Below are positions 50,983-61,300 of a stretch of 64,000 nucleotides of DNA, piece after piece (positions within the stretch are counted from its first letter, which is position 1; every line of letters begins with the position of its first letter). Made by a program: the position numbers and the translations under genes. The notes under the pieces were generated by a model that worked only from the letters and a program-made list of their open reading frames with translations, was not told the DNA's origin and ran no database searches. The stretch comes from CAZABP01 sp964483245 (GTDB taxonomy: Bacteria; Planctomycetota; UBA1135; UBA2386): contig CAZABP010000004.1 in assembly GCA_964483245.1 (NCBI GenBank), positions 1 to 64,000 on the forward strand. Reading direction: 5' to 3'.

Positions 50983-52632
50983 TCACGGTTCCTGGGGCGG
51001 TTCCGCCCCTTCCACAAGGGTAGCCGACGGCAGCGGCAGGCCTGGGTCGAAGCGGAGCCCCTTCGGCTCGAGCACGAGCCCCTCGAGGTCGCGCAGCAGG
51101 GTCAGCCGCGCGACGGCGTAATCGATCAGGGCACCCGTCGCTTGCAGCTGGGCATCCAGCAGCGCCTCCTTGGCATCGAGCAGATCGAGGGCAGTGGCGC
51201 GGCCGGCGAGCGTCAGCTCCTCGGCCGACGCGACGCGGCGTTCGGCGACGGTGACTGCGAGTGTCTGGATCCGGTAACTCTCGTAGGTGCGGCGGATGTT
51301 GCGCAGCGCCTGGCGGACGTCGAGCTTGATCTGGTCCTCCGACTGCTCGCGCGCGCGGATCGCCGCCTCCATGTTGATCAAGGCGGTCCGGTACGCGTTG
51401 CGCTCCGGCAGCTTGTCGACGGCGAGCTGCAGATCGAAGCCGGCCGCCCAGTTGACGCGGTCCCAGTCCATCTCGAACGCCTCGTCCGGCTTGGTCGGGA
51501 CGTTGATGACGGCCGAGAAGTCGAGCGTCGAGCGCAGCGCGTCTTCGGCGACGTAGATCCGCCGGCCGGCGTCTTCGACCTCGTCGACGGCATTGCGGTG
51601 GTCGTAGCGGCGGCTCAGCGCGATCGCAGTCGCGACCGCTTCGGGCAGCGCGACCTCGACCACGCCGATCGCGCGCAGGCGCGTCAGCTCGCGCGTGTCG
51701 AGCTCGATGTTGGCGTCGGTCGGGATCCCGAGCGTCAGCTTGAACCGGTCCAGCGCCGCCTGGTAGTTGGCGCGCGCATTGACCAGCTGGTCGAGCGCGG
51801 TCAGCTCGCTCTGCTTGGAGCGGTCGAGGTCGATCTGGCTGCGGCGGCCGGCTTCCATCTCCGCCTCGAACTGTTCGCGCGAGCGCACGACGCTCTGGTA
51901 GTTCGCCTCGACGTTGGCCAGGTTGTCGAATGACTCCGCCGTGCTCAGGTAGTCGCTGGCGACGCGGACCGCGAACTCGGCGCGGAACCGCTCGAACTCG
52001 CGCATCGCGTAGACCACGTCGCGCTCGGCCTGCGTCAGCGGTTCGCGCGTGACCCGCTCGCCGGCGCCGCGCAGCAGCGGCTGCGACAGCGTCAGGCCGA
52101 GCAGGCCGCTGGCGTTCCAGCCGCCGCCGTGCACCAGCGAGCGCAGGAACGTGTTGGCGAAGCTGGCGACGATCCGCCCGCCGGAGGCCGTGTTGCGCGA
52201 GGCGCTCAGCGCGTCCCGCAGCGCCAGGTCGACCTCGTCGTCACCGACGCCGCTGACCTCGGCCGCGCCGCCGACCGCGAACCGCGTCTCGAAGTTGTAG
52301 GCCTCGCGCGTCAGCGCCAGCGCGACCTGGTACAGCACCTCCTTCTGCCGCTGGAAGTCGCGGCTGTTCTCGGCTGCGACGTCCAGCGACTCGACCAGCG
52401 TCAGCTGGATCGGTTTCGACTGGCCCGGCTTCTCGCCGGTGCCCGGGTCCATCGCGGCCAGCCGCGCGCGCAGCGTGTCGACCGGCCGATCGATCGGGAA
52501 CAGCTTGCGCGTGCCGGTCACGCTCTCGCTGATCCCCTCGAGAATCGTGTAGACCTGGTCGTCGGCGTCGTCTCGCCAGTACTCCGCGCTGCAGCCACAC
52601 AGCGGCAGCAGCAGCAGCGGCTTCCAGTTCAT
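50983..52632 (-). CDS. TolC-family outer membrane efflux lipoprotein
   Basis: A 549-residue outer-membrane channel protein. The N-terminus MNWKPLLLLPLCGC is a lipoprotein signal. Two outer-membrane-efflux repeats follow, each with a strand pair and long helices, for example YQSVVRSREQFEAEMEAGRR and TALDQLVNARANYQAALDRF in the first and AAIRAREQSEDQIKLDVRQA and SAEELTLAGRATALDLLDAK in the second. The start could be 52647 (MSLPA added), but 52632 gives the cleaner signal. It is the first gene of the efflux operon, and its stop abuts the adaptor start. A much longer upstream frame is antisense to coaB and ftsK. Confidence 0.93.
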   Translation of the reverse strand: MNWKPLLLLPLCGCSAEYWRDDADDQVYTILEGISESVTGTRKLFPIDRPVDTLRARLAAMDPGTGEKPGQSKPIQLTLVESLDVAAENSRDFQRQKEVLYQVALALTREAYNFETRFAVGGAAEVSGVGDDEVDLALRDALSASRNTASGGRIVASFANTFLRSLVHGGGWNASGLLGLTLSQPLLRGAGERVTREPLTQAERDVVYAMREFERFRAEFAVRVASDYLSTAESFDNLANVEANYQSVVRSREQFEAEMEAGRRSQIDLDRSKQSELTALDQLVNARANYQAALDRFKLTLGIPTDANIELDTRELTRLRAIGVVEVALPEAVATAIALSRRYDHRNAVDEVEDAGRRIYVAEDALRSTLDFSAVINVPTKPDEAFEMDWDRVNWAAGFDLQLAVDKLPERNAYRTALINMEAAIRAREQSEDQIKLDVRQALRNIRRTYESYRIQTLAVTVAERRVASAEELTLAGRATALDLLDAKEALLDAQLQATGALIDYAVARLTLLRDLEGLVLEPKGLRFDPGLPLPSATLVEGAEPPQEP

Positions 52633-52765
52633 CGCAGGGAGACTCATCGGCAAGCGGGCGCGCCTTTTACGGCGCAACGGCGGCGGGGCGCGAAGGCAAA
52701 CTTCAGCGGGCTTGTGTCCTCGGTCCGCCTCGCGCGCTAGCATGCGCCGCTCTGACGGCGGTTGT

Positions 52766-53425
52766 ATGGGTTCGGTTCGCGCCTTGGTCACGGCGGGTCC
52801 GACCCGGGAGCACCTGGACGACGTGAGGTTCCTGTCGAATGGGAGCACCGGGCGGATGGGCTTCGCCATTGCGGAAGCCCTGTCCCGGGCCGGGCTCGGT
52901 GTCGTGTTGGTCGCCGGCCCGACCGGGCTGGCGACGCCGGCCGGAGTGCACCGGATCGACGTCGTCAGCGCGCAGCAGATGCTCGAAGCAGCGCAGGCCG
53001 AGTTTCGAACTTGTGACATCTGCTTCGCTGCCGCCGCCGTCGCGGACCAGCGACCGGTGCAGCGGCGGCACGGCAAGCCGCCGAAGGGGAGTGGGCGCCA
53101 GCAGCTCGAGCTGGAGCCGACCCCAGACGTGATCGGCACGCTCGCGCGTGAGAAGGGGGCGCGCACGCTGGTCGGGTTCTCGCTCGAGGCGGACGACGCC
53201 GATCCGGCCGAAGCAGCGGCCCGCGCGCAGCGGAAGCTGACCGAGAAGCAGCTCGACCTGATCGTGCGCAACCGCGCGGCTGCCATCGGCAGCGAGCGCA
53301 GCGAGGTGACGCTGCTGTTCCGTGACGGCCGGAGCGAGAGCTGGCCGCCGCTGAGCAAGCACGAGCTCGCCACGCGTCTCGTCGCGTGCGTGCTGCGGTT
53401 GCGTGAGCCGGGGCGGTCGGCATGA
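52766..53425 (+). CDS. coaB: Phosphopantothenate-cysteine ligase-type CoaB protein, stand-alone
   Basis: A 219-residue protein matching the CoaB half of the Dfp/CoaBC enzyme, which joins 4'-phosphopantothenate and cysteine in coenzyme A synthesis. Key words are VTAGPTREHLDDVRFLSNG near the start, STGRMGFAIAEAL, AAAVADQRP and VGFSLEADD. The CoaC decarboxylase domain usually fused in front is absent, and no coaC is nearby. Starts at 52712 and 52742 are open, but the family's fold begins at MGSVRALVTAGPT, so 52766 is used. The stop overlaps ftsK by four bases. Confidence 0.87.
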   Translation: MGSVRALVTAGPTREHLDDVRFLSNGSTGRMGFAIAEALSRAGLGVVLVAGPTGLATPAGVHRIDVVSAQQMLEAAQAEFRTCDICFAAAAVADQRPVQRRHGKPPKGSGRQQLELEPTPDVIGTLAREKGARTLVGFSLEADDADPAEAAARAQRKLTEKQLDLIVRNRAAAIGSERSEVTLLFRDGRSESWPPLSKHELATRLVACVLRLREPGRSA

Positions 53426-56241
53426 GCAGGCGGGCGCGCCAGTTCGTGCCGGTCGAGGCGACGCCGCGCCGGGAGTTGCCGCCGCGGCTGCGCGAGCTGC
53501 TGGCGCTGCTGTTGATCGGGGCCTCGCTGTATGCGCTGCTGAGCCTCGCGACGTTCCGGCTGCCGCCGCCGGGGGAACCGGACGCGCCGCTGCCGCGCGG
53601 GACGCTGGTCAACGCTGGTGGGCTCGTCGGCTACTGGATCGCCGGCGGGTTCTCGTTCCTGTTCGGGCGCGCGGCGATGCTGCCGTTCCTGGTCATGGCG
53701 GTAGGCGGCCTGTTCTGGTTCGTGCGCGGGCGCATCGAGCGGCCGGCGCTGAAGGCGCTCGGGATCGTGCTGCTGACCTCGCTGCTGGCCGTGCTGTTGG
53801 CCGGCGCCGACGGCCGCGCGCCGGCGTCGGCTGCGGCCCCGTTCGGACCAGGCGGCCGGCTCGGCACGAACCTGTCGCCGAAGCTGCTCGCCGCGTTCGG
53901 CGGGCCGGGGCGGCTGATGGTGGTCTGCTTCGGTGCGCTCGCGGCGATGCTGCTGCTGAGCGAGGCGCTGATCTCGACCTGGTTGCAGCGGGCCGGCGAG
54001 GCGGTCGAGCGCAGTGTGCAGCGGATGCGGCCGGCGCTGGCCGGTGGGGGAGCGGGATCCGCGGTCGCCGAGGCCGATGCGGAGGATGCGCCGGCACCCC
54101 GCCGCCGTGGTGCGCGACGCGGCGAGGCGGCGGCTGCGGGTGTGGTCGCTGCAGAGCCAACCAGCGACGAGGTCGTCTACGCGATCGAGCTCGACGACGA
54201 CGGCGAGGACGTCGAGGACAGCGAGGACGGCGAAGACGTCGACGACGCTGACGAGCGCGACGAGCGCGACGAGCCGGAGGCGGGCAGTGACGAAGGCGCG
54301 GACGACGGCGCAGCGGGCGACGCCGTGCGCGCTGCCGGCGACCAGGAGCACGCCGCGGCGCTACAGCCGGCCGAGGTGGGGAATGGCGCCGCTCCGCCGC
54401 AACCGCCTGCGCCGCAGCGGGCCGACGCTGCGGCCTCTGCACGCGGTGTCACCCCAACCGCCGCGACCCGCAAGCGCCGCCTCAAGCTGCGCCGCCGTCG
54501 GCGGCGCAAGACGCAGCGCGAGCTGCCGTTCGACGCGGCCTATCCGTTCCCGCCGCTCGCGCTGTTCCGTGAGCCGGAGATCGTCGACGACAGCGATCTG
54601 CAGGTGCGGATCGAGCGGCAGGCGGCCGCGATCGAGTCGCGCCTGGCGTCGTTCCGGATCGGTGCCAAGGTCGTCGGCGTCAGTCAGGGCCCCGCGGTCA
54701 CGCAGTTCGAGCTGTCGGTCGACAGCGGGATCAAGGTCACCAAGATCGGCGAGTTCGAGGCGGACCTCGCCGCGGCATTGAAGGCGCTGTCGGTCCGCGT
54801 CGTCGCGCCGATCCCCGGCCGCGACACCGTCGGCATCGAAGTCCCCAACGGCGAGCGGCAGATCGTCGTCATCCGCGAGCTGCTCGAGCAGTACGGCCGC
54901 GCCGACCAGCACGCGATCCCGCTGTTCCTCGGCAAGGACGTCGGTGGCGAGGCGATCGTCGAGGACCTGACGCGGATGCCGCACCTGCTGATCGCCGGCA
55001 CCACCGGGTCCGGCAAGTCGGTCTGCATCAACTCGATCCTGCTGTCGATCCTGATGACGCGGACGCCCAAGGAGGTCCGCCTGATCCTGATCGATCCGAA
55101 GATGGTCGAGCTGCAGGCGTTCAAGGCGGTGCCGCATCTGAGCTGCGACGTCGTGACCAACAGCAAGAAGGCCCCGGCCGTCCTCGAATGGGCCGTCGAG
55201 GAGATGGAGCGGCGCTACGCGCTGTTCAGCAAGGTCGGCGTCAACCACATCCGCAGCTTCAACAAGCTCGGTGCGGACGAACTGGAGCGGCGGATCGGCG
55301 GTCCGATCGACCCGGCCGACGCGCAGATGCCGTACCAGGTCGTCGTCATCGACGAACTCGCCGACCTGATGGTCGTGGCCCAGCGTGAGGTCGAGGAGTC
55401 GATCCAGCGGCTCGCGCAGAAGTCCCGCGCCGTCGGGCTGCACGTGATCCTCGCGACGCAGCGCCCGAGCACCGATGTCATCACCGGCGTCATCAAGGCG
55501 AACCTGCCGTGCCAGGTCGCGTTCAAGGTCAACCGCAAGATCGACTCGCGCGTGATCCTGGATTGCAACGGCGCCGAGAAGCTGCTCGGCCACGGCGACA
55601 TGCTGTACGTACCGCCCGGCTCGCACCGGATCGTGCGTGCGCAGGGGACGTTCGTCTCCGACGACGAGATCCAGCGCGTCGTGTCGTTCCTCGGCGAGCA
55701 TGGGCCGAAGCCGAGCTATCTGCCGGATCTCGTGCAGAGCGACACCGGCGCGCGCCGCCGCCCGCAGGACCGTGACGACCTGTACGAGCAGGCGGTCGAG
55801 GTCGTGCTCGGCCAGCAGCGCGGCAGCGCGACGCTGCTGCAGCGCGCGTTGGCGATCGGCTACACGCGTGCCACGCGGCTGCTCGAGCTGATGGAGCAGG
55901 ACGGCCTGGTCGGCGCGTTCCAGGGTTCGCGCTCGCGCGACGTCATGATGACGATCGAGGAGTGGAAGCAGCGTGAAGCCGAGATCCAGGCAGAGTTGGA
56001 GCGCAGTGACGCCGAGGCGGAGGACGGCGACGACGGCGACGATGGGGAGTTCGATGAGGAACTCGACGAGGAGCTCGAGGAGTCCGGCGGCGACGACGAG
56101 GACGAGGCCGACGACGAGTCCGGCTCCGACGAGGACACCGGCGAAGACCCCGATGACGAATCCGGCGACGATTCCGGCGACGACGAGGAAGTCGACGACA
56201 GCGACGAGGAGGAGGAAGAAGCAGCGGAGCAGGAGCGATGA
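53422..56241 (+). CDS. ftsK: DNA translocase FtsK/SpoIIIE
   Basis: A 939-residue septal DNA pump. Four membrane helices lie in residues about 25-195. A linker (about 200-380) includes an acidic run. The motor has alpha and beta domains with Walker A GTTGSGKS at about 527-534, Walker B VVVIDELADLM and the conserved ATQRPSTDVITG. The gamma winged helix (about 784-850; GYTRATRLLELMEQDGLVG) binds the orienting DNA sequences. Uncommonly, about 85 residues of almost pure Asp/Glu with Ser and Gly follow the gamma domain (855-939). The gene follows coaB with an ATGA overlap. Confidence 0.96.
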   Translation: MSRRARQFVPVEATPRRELPPRLRELLALLLIGASLYALLSLATFRLPPPGEPDAPLPRGTLVNAGGLVGYWIAGGFSFLFGRAAMLPFLVMAVGGLFWFVRGRIERPALKALGIVLLTSLLAVLLAGADGRAPASAAAPFGPGGRLGTNLSPKLLAAFGGPGRLMVVCFGALAAMLLLSEALISTWLQRAGEAVERSVQRMRPALAGGGAGSAVAEADAEDAPAPRRRGARRGEAAAAGVVAAEPTSDEVVYAIELDDDGEDVEDSEDGEDVDDADERDERDEPEAGSDEGADDGAAGDAVRAAGDQEHAAALQPAEVGNGAAPPQPPAPQRADAAASARGVTPTAATRKRRLKLRRRRRRKTQRELPFDAAYPFPPLALFREPEIVDDSDLQVRIERQAAAIESRLASFRIGAKVVGVSQGPAVTQFELSVDSGIKVTKIGEFEADLAAALKALSVRVVAPIPGRDTVGIEVPNGERQIVVIRELLEQYGRADQHAIPLFLGKDVGGEAIVEDLTRMPHLLIAGTTGSGKSVCINSILLSILMTRTPKEVRLILIDPKMVELQAFKAVPHLSCDVVTNSKKAPAVLEWAVEEMERRYALFSKVGVNHIRSFNKLGADELERRIGGPIDPADAQMPYQVVVIDELADLMVVAQREVEESIQRLAQKSRAVGLHVILATQRPSTDVITGVIKANLPCQVAFKVNRKIDSRVILDCNGAEKLLGHGDMLYVPPGSHRIVRAQGTFVSDDEIQRVVSFLGEHGPKPSYLPDLVQSDTGARRRPQDRDDLYEQAVEVVLGQQRGSATLLQRALAIGYTRATRLLELMEQDGLVGAFQGSRSRDVMMTIEEWKQREAEIQAELERSDAEAEDGDDGDDGEFDEELDEELEESGGDDEDEADDESGSDEDTGEDPDDESGDDSGDDEEVDDSDEEEEEAAEQER

Positions 56242-56292
56242 ACTTCTGCCGCGACGCGATGCACCGGGCGCGCCGCGCGCGATGATGCCGGC

Positions 56293-58227
56293 ATGCACCG
56301 GCTCCTCCCGCTGCTCCTCTGCCTGACGACCTGGCTTGCGGCCCAGCCGCCGGCGGTCCAGACCGACCGCAGCTCGCCGGTCCTGCTGCAACTGCCCAAG
56401 GGGGAGGACGCGTTCGGCTTCGTCGTGTTCGGCGACCGGACCGGCGGCCCGCCGGAAGGGATCCGCGTGCTCGAGCAGGCGGTCGCCGACACCAACCTGC
56501 TCGATCCGGATCTCGTGATGACCGTCGGCGATCTGGTGCAGGGTTACAACGAGACCAACGAGTGGATCGCGCAGATGCGCGAGTTCCGCGGCGTCATGCA
56601 GCGCCTGCGCATGCCCTGGTTTCCGGTCGCCGGCAACCACGACGTCTACTACCGCGGGCCGAAGGCGCCGCCCGGCGAGCACGAGCGGAACTACGAGCAG
56701 CACTTCGGCCCGCTGTGGTACGCGTTCGAGCACAAGCGCTGCTGGTTCATCGTGCTGTATTCCGACGAGGGGGATCCGAAGACCGGCAAGAAGTCGATCT
56801 CCGAGCCGGCGTCGCAACGCATGAGTCCGGCGCAGTTCGCCTGGCTCGACGCGACGTTGACCAAGGCGAAGGGCGCGCCGCACGTGTTCCTGTTCCTGCA
56901 CCACCCGCGTTGGCTCGGTGGCAACTACGGCGACGACTGGGAGCGCGTGCACCGCCGTCTCGCCCAGGCCGGCAACGTCACCGCCGTGTTCGCCGGACAC
57001 ATCCACCGGATGCGGCACGACGGCATCCGTGACGGGATCGAATACGTGACGCTGGCGACGACCGGAGGCGTCCTCAGCCGAGACGTGCCGCGCGCCGGCT
57101 GGCTGCACCACTTCCACGTCGTGACGGTGCGCGGGGACAAGATCTCGCTCGCCGCGGTTCCGGTCGGTGGCGTCCTCGATCCGCGCGCGATCACCGGGGA
57201 GGTCAGCGACGAAGTCGGCAAGCTCGACGCCGAGCTGCGCGTGACCCCGGTGCGCACGCCGCCGTTCGGTCCGCAGGATCTCCGCTACGAGGTCACCGTG
57301 CGCAACCCGCTGGCGCGGCCGATCGAGCTGACGCTGATCCCGCACAGCCGCGACTCACGCTGGACCCTGCAGCCCGATCACACACACCGCAAGCTCGCCG
57401 GCGGTGCCGAGCACACGTTCAAGTTCCTGCTGCGGCATGCGACCGGCGAGCCGGACGCCTGGTTCGACCTGCCCCGGCTGCGCGTCCAATGCGACTACCT
57501 CGGCACCGCCCTGCGCGTCGCGCTGCCGGAGCGCAGCATCGACTGCGAGTTGTCGCCGCCGGCCGCACCGCCGCTCGTCCCAGCCCCCGACCTCGCGCTG
57601 CAACTCGACGGCAAGCAGGACGCCATCCGTTTCACCGCGGACCAGCTCGCGCTGCCGGACGCCCCGTTCACCGTCGAAGGCTGGCTCCACGCGCGCGACT
57701 ACGACGGACGCCGCGGCTTCCTGTCCAAGGCCGAGAATTCCGACTGGGGCCTGTTCGTCAGCAACGGCCGCCCCGACTTCTCCGTCCACGTCGGCGGTCG
57801 CTATGCGATCGCGCACGCACCGAAGTCCCTGCTCCAGACCAACCGCTGGCACCACCTCGCCGGCGTCTACGACGGCAACGAAGTGCGCCTATACGTCGAC
57901 GGCAAGCTGATCGCCCGCGAGCGCACGTCCGGCCGTCGCAAGACCAACGCCCACCCGTTCTTCGTCGGCGCCGATCCAGATGCGAACGGGCGCCCCAACT
58001 CGTTCGTCGGCGGCCTGATCGACGACGTCCGCATCTCGAGCGGCGCGCGTTACACCGGCGACTCGTTCACGCCCGCTCGCATCACCGCGCCCGACTCCAC
58101 GACGCTCCTCTGGCTGCCGTTCGACATTCCGTTCGGCCCCTGGTCCGCGGATCGGTCATCGCATGCACGCCACGGCCGCCTGCTCGGCCGCCCAACGTTG
58201 GTCCCAGCCGAGCGCAACGCGCGCTGA
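56293..58227 (+). CDS. Secreted metallophosphoesterase with C-terminal LamG-like domain
   Basis: A 644-residue exported protein. The signal peptide is MHRLLPLLLCLTTWLAAQ. The calcineurin-like phosphoesterase domain (about 40-290) shows all the metal motifs: FGDRTGG, VGDLVQG, AGNHDVYY, LHHPRW and AGHIHR. A beta-rich linker follows, then a concanavalin/LamG-like domain (about 430-620; FTVEGWLHARDY, WHHLAGVYDGNEVRLYVDG, GLIDDVRI), as in carbohydrate-binding surface proteins. The substrate is unknown. The ATG at 56293 opens the signal. It lies 51 bases after ftsK and is convergent with the repeat-protein gene. Confidence 0.92.
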   Translation: MHRLLPLLLCLTTWLAAQPPAVQTDRSSPVLLQLPKGEDAFGFVVFGDRTGGPPEGIRVLEQAVADTNLLDPDLVMTVGDLVQGYNETNEWIAQMREFRGVMQRLRMPWFPVAGNHDVYYRGPKAPPGEHERNYEQHFGPLWYAFEHKRCWFIVLYSDEGDPKTGKKSISEPASQRMSPAQFAWLDATLTKAKGAPHVFLFLHHPRWLGGNYGDDWERVHRRLAQAGNVTAVFAGHIHRMRHDGIRDGIEYVTLATTGGVLSRDVPRAGWLHHFHVVTVRGDKISLAAVPVGGVLDPRAITGEVSDEVGKLDAELRVTPVRTPPFGPQDLRYEVTVRNPLARPIELTLIPHSRDSRWTLQPDHTHRKLAGGAEHTFKFLLRHATGEPDAWFDLPRLRVQCDYLGTALRVALPERSIDCELSPPAAPPLVPAPDLALQLDGKQDAIRFTADQLALPDAPFTVEGWLHARDYDGRRGFLSKAENSDWGLFVSNGRPDFSVHVGGRYAIAHAPKSLLQTNRWHHLAGVYDGNEVRLYVDGKLIARERTSGRRKTNAHPFFVGADPDANGRPNSFVGGLIDDVRISSGARYTGDSFTPARITAPDSTTLLWLPFDIPFGPWSADRSSHARHGRLLGRPTLVPAERNAR

Positions 58228-58235
58228 TCGGGTCC

Positions 58236-58301
58236 GAACCCGGTCCCGAACCCGATCCCGAACCCGAACCAGATCGGAAACCCGAACCCGAACCCGATCC
58301 T
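58236..58301. repeat. Hexamer array R3, eleven GAACCC/GATCCC-type units
   Basis: Eleven in-register hexamers (GAACCC, GGTCCC, GATCCC, GAACCA, GATCGG, AAACCC and similar), with a related unit and a 4-base piece before them from 58226, overlapping the stop codon. The array fills the 83-base gap between two convergent genes (58227 and 58311). The C-rich strand is the coding strand of the metallophosphoesterase. Confidence 0.9.
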
Positions 58302-58310
58302 GCCGCGCAT

Positions 58311-61300
58311 TCAGAATCCAATCGTCCAATGCACCCCGTTCGTCGCGTCCGCGCCGAGCGGCGTGGTCGTCGGTCCGACGATCGCTTGCGATGCCAGAGT
58401 GATGCCCTTGAGTGGCGCCAAGCTCGGGTCGATGGGGAGCACGAGTGTCCAACTCCCATTGGCATCCGTGTTCGCCAGCATCAGGATCGACCAGCTCACC
58501 GGATCCACGAACAAGTACGCGCCGCTGCCTGCATGCATTGGCCGCGCCGCGAGGCTCACTAGTAGGGCGACACCGGCCCCTGGTATCGCCTCGCGCAGCC
58601 GGAGCGTCGCGTTTCCGCCGAGCACAGGGTCGGTCATGGTCAGCAGCGAAGCCCTTGCCCCGTACGCAACACCGAGCGGTTTGGACGTGGCACCAGGGTC
58701 GCGGATCACGAACGGTTCCTCCCCCTTCATGAGGTCGCTTGCTCGGAAGAAGAGCATGCCGCGGCACAGCGACAGGTTCGCAGGATTCGAGCCGACGGCC
58801 CCCCACCGGAGGTCTGCAACGAGCCTGGTCCCAGGTGCGGTGCCGTCTGTGATCCAGAGCTCATTGCCATGAACCGGATCCGCAGCTGTGAAGTAGACGG
58901 TCCGACTGCCAGTCGCGACTGGATACTCCATGCCGCCACTGGCCTGCCCGGTGTAGATGTCCTTCAAGAGGTGAGTACCGGCAGCTGTGCCGTTGCTGAC
59001 CCATGGCTCCCTGCCATGCACTGCGTCTTCCGCCTCGAAGACCAGGCGGTCTCCGGAGACGGTGAACCAGCGTGGCCTCGAGCTCAAGGGGCCAGCAAAG
59101 ATGTCGTTGATCAACTGCGTCCCGGCTGCTGTGCCATCGGTGCCCCAGAATTCTCGACCAGTCTGCCCATCATCTGCACTGAAGAAGGCTCGCCCAAAGG
59201 CGACTGTCAGGTCCAAGGGTGACGAATGATTGACTCCGGGAGATATGTCCTTCAGCAATCTCGTGCCGGTCGAGGTGCCATCCGAACTCCAAAGCTCCCT
59301 CCCGCTGGCAGAATCCGCCGCCGCGAACAGAAGTCGATTGCCCAATCGCACCAGGCTGCTGGGACTGCTGCTCCCGCTGCCTGGGACGATGTCACTGACG
59401 AGCGCTGTTCCAGCAGGCGTCCCGTCGGTCTGCCAAAGTTCGACGCCCGACCTGCCGTCGTCGGCCCGGAAGTACAGATTGTCCCTCAAGCGCGTGAACT
59501 CCTGGGGCCATGAGGAGGCTGCTCCCGGATTCAGTTCTTTCAGGAGACTCGTGCCGGCAGGCGTGCCATCGGTGATCCATAGCTCGCCACCATGCACACC
59601 GTCGTTGGCGGAAAAAACAAGGCGTGACCCATAGCGGCAGAACTGGCCCGGGTAACTGGAGTCGATTCCCGGCCGGATGTCCCGCACGAGAAACGTGTTG
59701 GCTGCCGTGCCATCCGTGACCCAGAGCTCGGTGCCCGTGACTCCGTCGTTGGCGGTGAAGAGAGTGCGGTGGTCCAGCGTCATGAAGCCCCCAGGAGAGG
59801 AACTGGCTGAACCCGGCGAGATGTCCTTGATCTGGCGTGTACCACCATCGCTTCCGTCGCTCGAGTAGAGCTCACGACCCGTGTATCCATCGTCCGCGCT
59901 GAACAGCAGCGTTCCGGCATCGTCCACCATGCCGCCCGGCAGCGAACCGGAGGTTGTTGGCATGTGGACGTCGACCAGCAGCGCGGTTCCCGGAGCCGTG
60001 CCGTCCGTTGTCCATGGTTCGATGCCATGCACAGCGTCGTTTGCGATGAATAGGGCACGGGCTCCGTTCGGGCCCGATGTGAGGTAGTTGATGAAACTCC
60101 CGGTGGAGCCGACCACGATGTCCTTCAGCAGTCCAGTTCCCGAGCTCGTCCCGTCGCTGATGAAGAGCTCATGACCTGTATTCGGGGTCCAAGCCACGAA
60201 TACGAATTTCGATCCCAGCGACGTGATCCTGTTGGGCGCCGAACCGAGATACCCGGGCAGGATGTCGGCCACACGGAACGTGCCAGCGGCCGTGCCGTCG
60301 GTGCGGTACAGCTCCGCGCCCGTCACGCGTTCCGTTGCGCTGAAGTACATGACATTCCCGATGACCGCGAGCCCAGCAGGGTCGGAGGAACCTGAACCCA
60401 CGTAGATGTCGGCAACGACACTCGTGCCTTGTGGCGTACCGTCGGTGGCCCACAGCTCCCGTCCCCAAAGGCTGTCGCTCGCAATGAAGTGCAGCTTCCC
60501 GCGGAACTCGACAAAGCCTCCCGGTCCGGAGTCGAACTGGCCGACCTGGATGTCCTTGAACAGGTATGTCCCGGCGAGCGTCCCATCGGTCACCCAGAGT
60601 TCGACACCCTTGTTGGCGTCACGGGCTGGGAAGTAGGCCTTCCCCGCATACTCGTGCATCTGGGTCGGAAACGAGCCGGCCGGGCCAGGCACGATGTCGC
60701 GGACGAGCATCGTTCCCGCTGGTGAACCGTCCGTGATCCAGAGCTCGTCACCAGTTGTCGACTCGAAGGCACGGAAGAGGCAGCGGGCACCGAATGGAGC
60801 GAAGTACAGCGGCGAGCTGTCGGTCGTTCCGGGTTCGATGTCCTTGAGCAGCAGGGTTCCAGCGACAGTTCCATCAGTCACCCATGGCTCCCAACCGGTC
60901 GATGGATCCCGCGCGGAGAAGTAGACCCGTGAGCCGGCGACCGCGAGACCGGTCGGTCTCTGCGTGCCGAACGCGCGGAGCAGGCCGGTGCCAGCTTGCG
61001 TTCCGTCCGATGCATAGACGCCGTAGATCCCCGATGAGTGGGCGGTGAACACTAGATTCGACCCCAGTGCCACCAAGTCGAGCGGAGCCGAGCTGTCGGG
61101 GCCTGGGGCCAGGTCGACGGCCAGTTGCGTTGTGCTCGCGGTTCCCTGCGACCTCCAGAGCTCCATCCCAGCTTCTGCACTCGTTGCCGAGAAGTAGAGA
61201 TAGGGACCGCTGTGCACGAACCGCGTCGGCAAGGAGTCTGGATTCAAAGACGGGCGCGTGTTGATGTCCTTGAGCACGACTGGCGTCTGCGCACCAAGGA

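Noticed and set aside
54361..57345. 994-codon minus-strand frame opposite ftsK and the metallophosphoesterase
   Set aside because: Antisense to two well supported genes; Arg, Asp, His and Val-rich without motifs.
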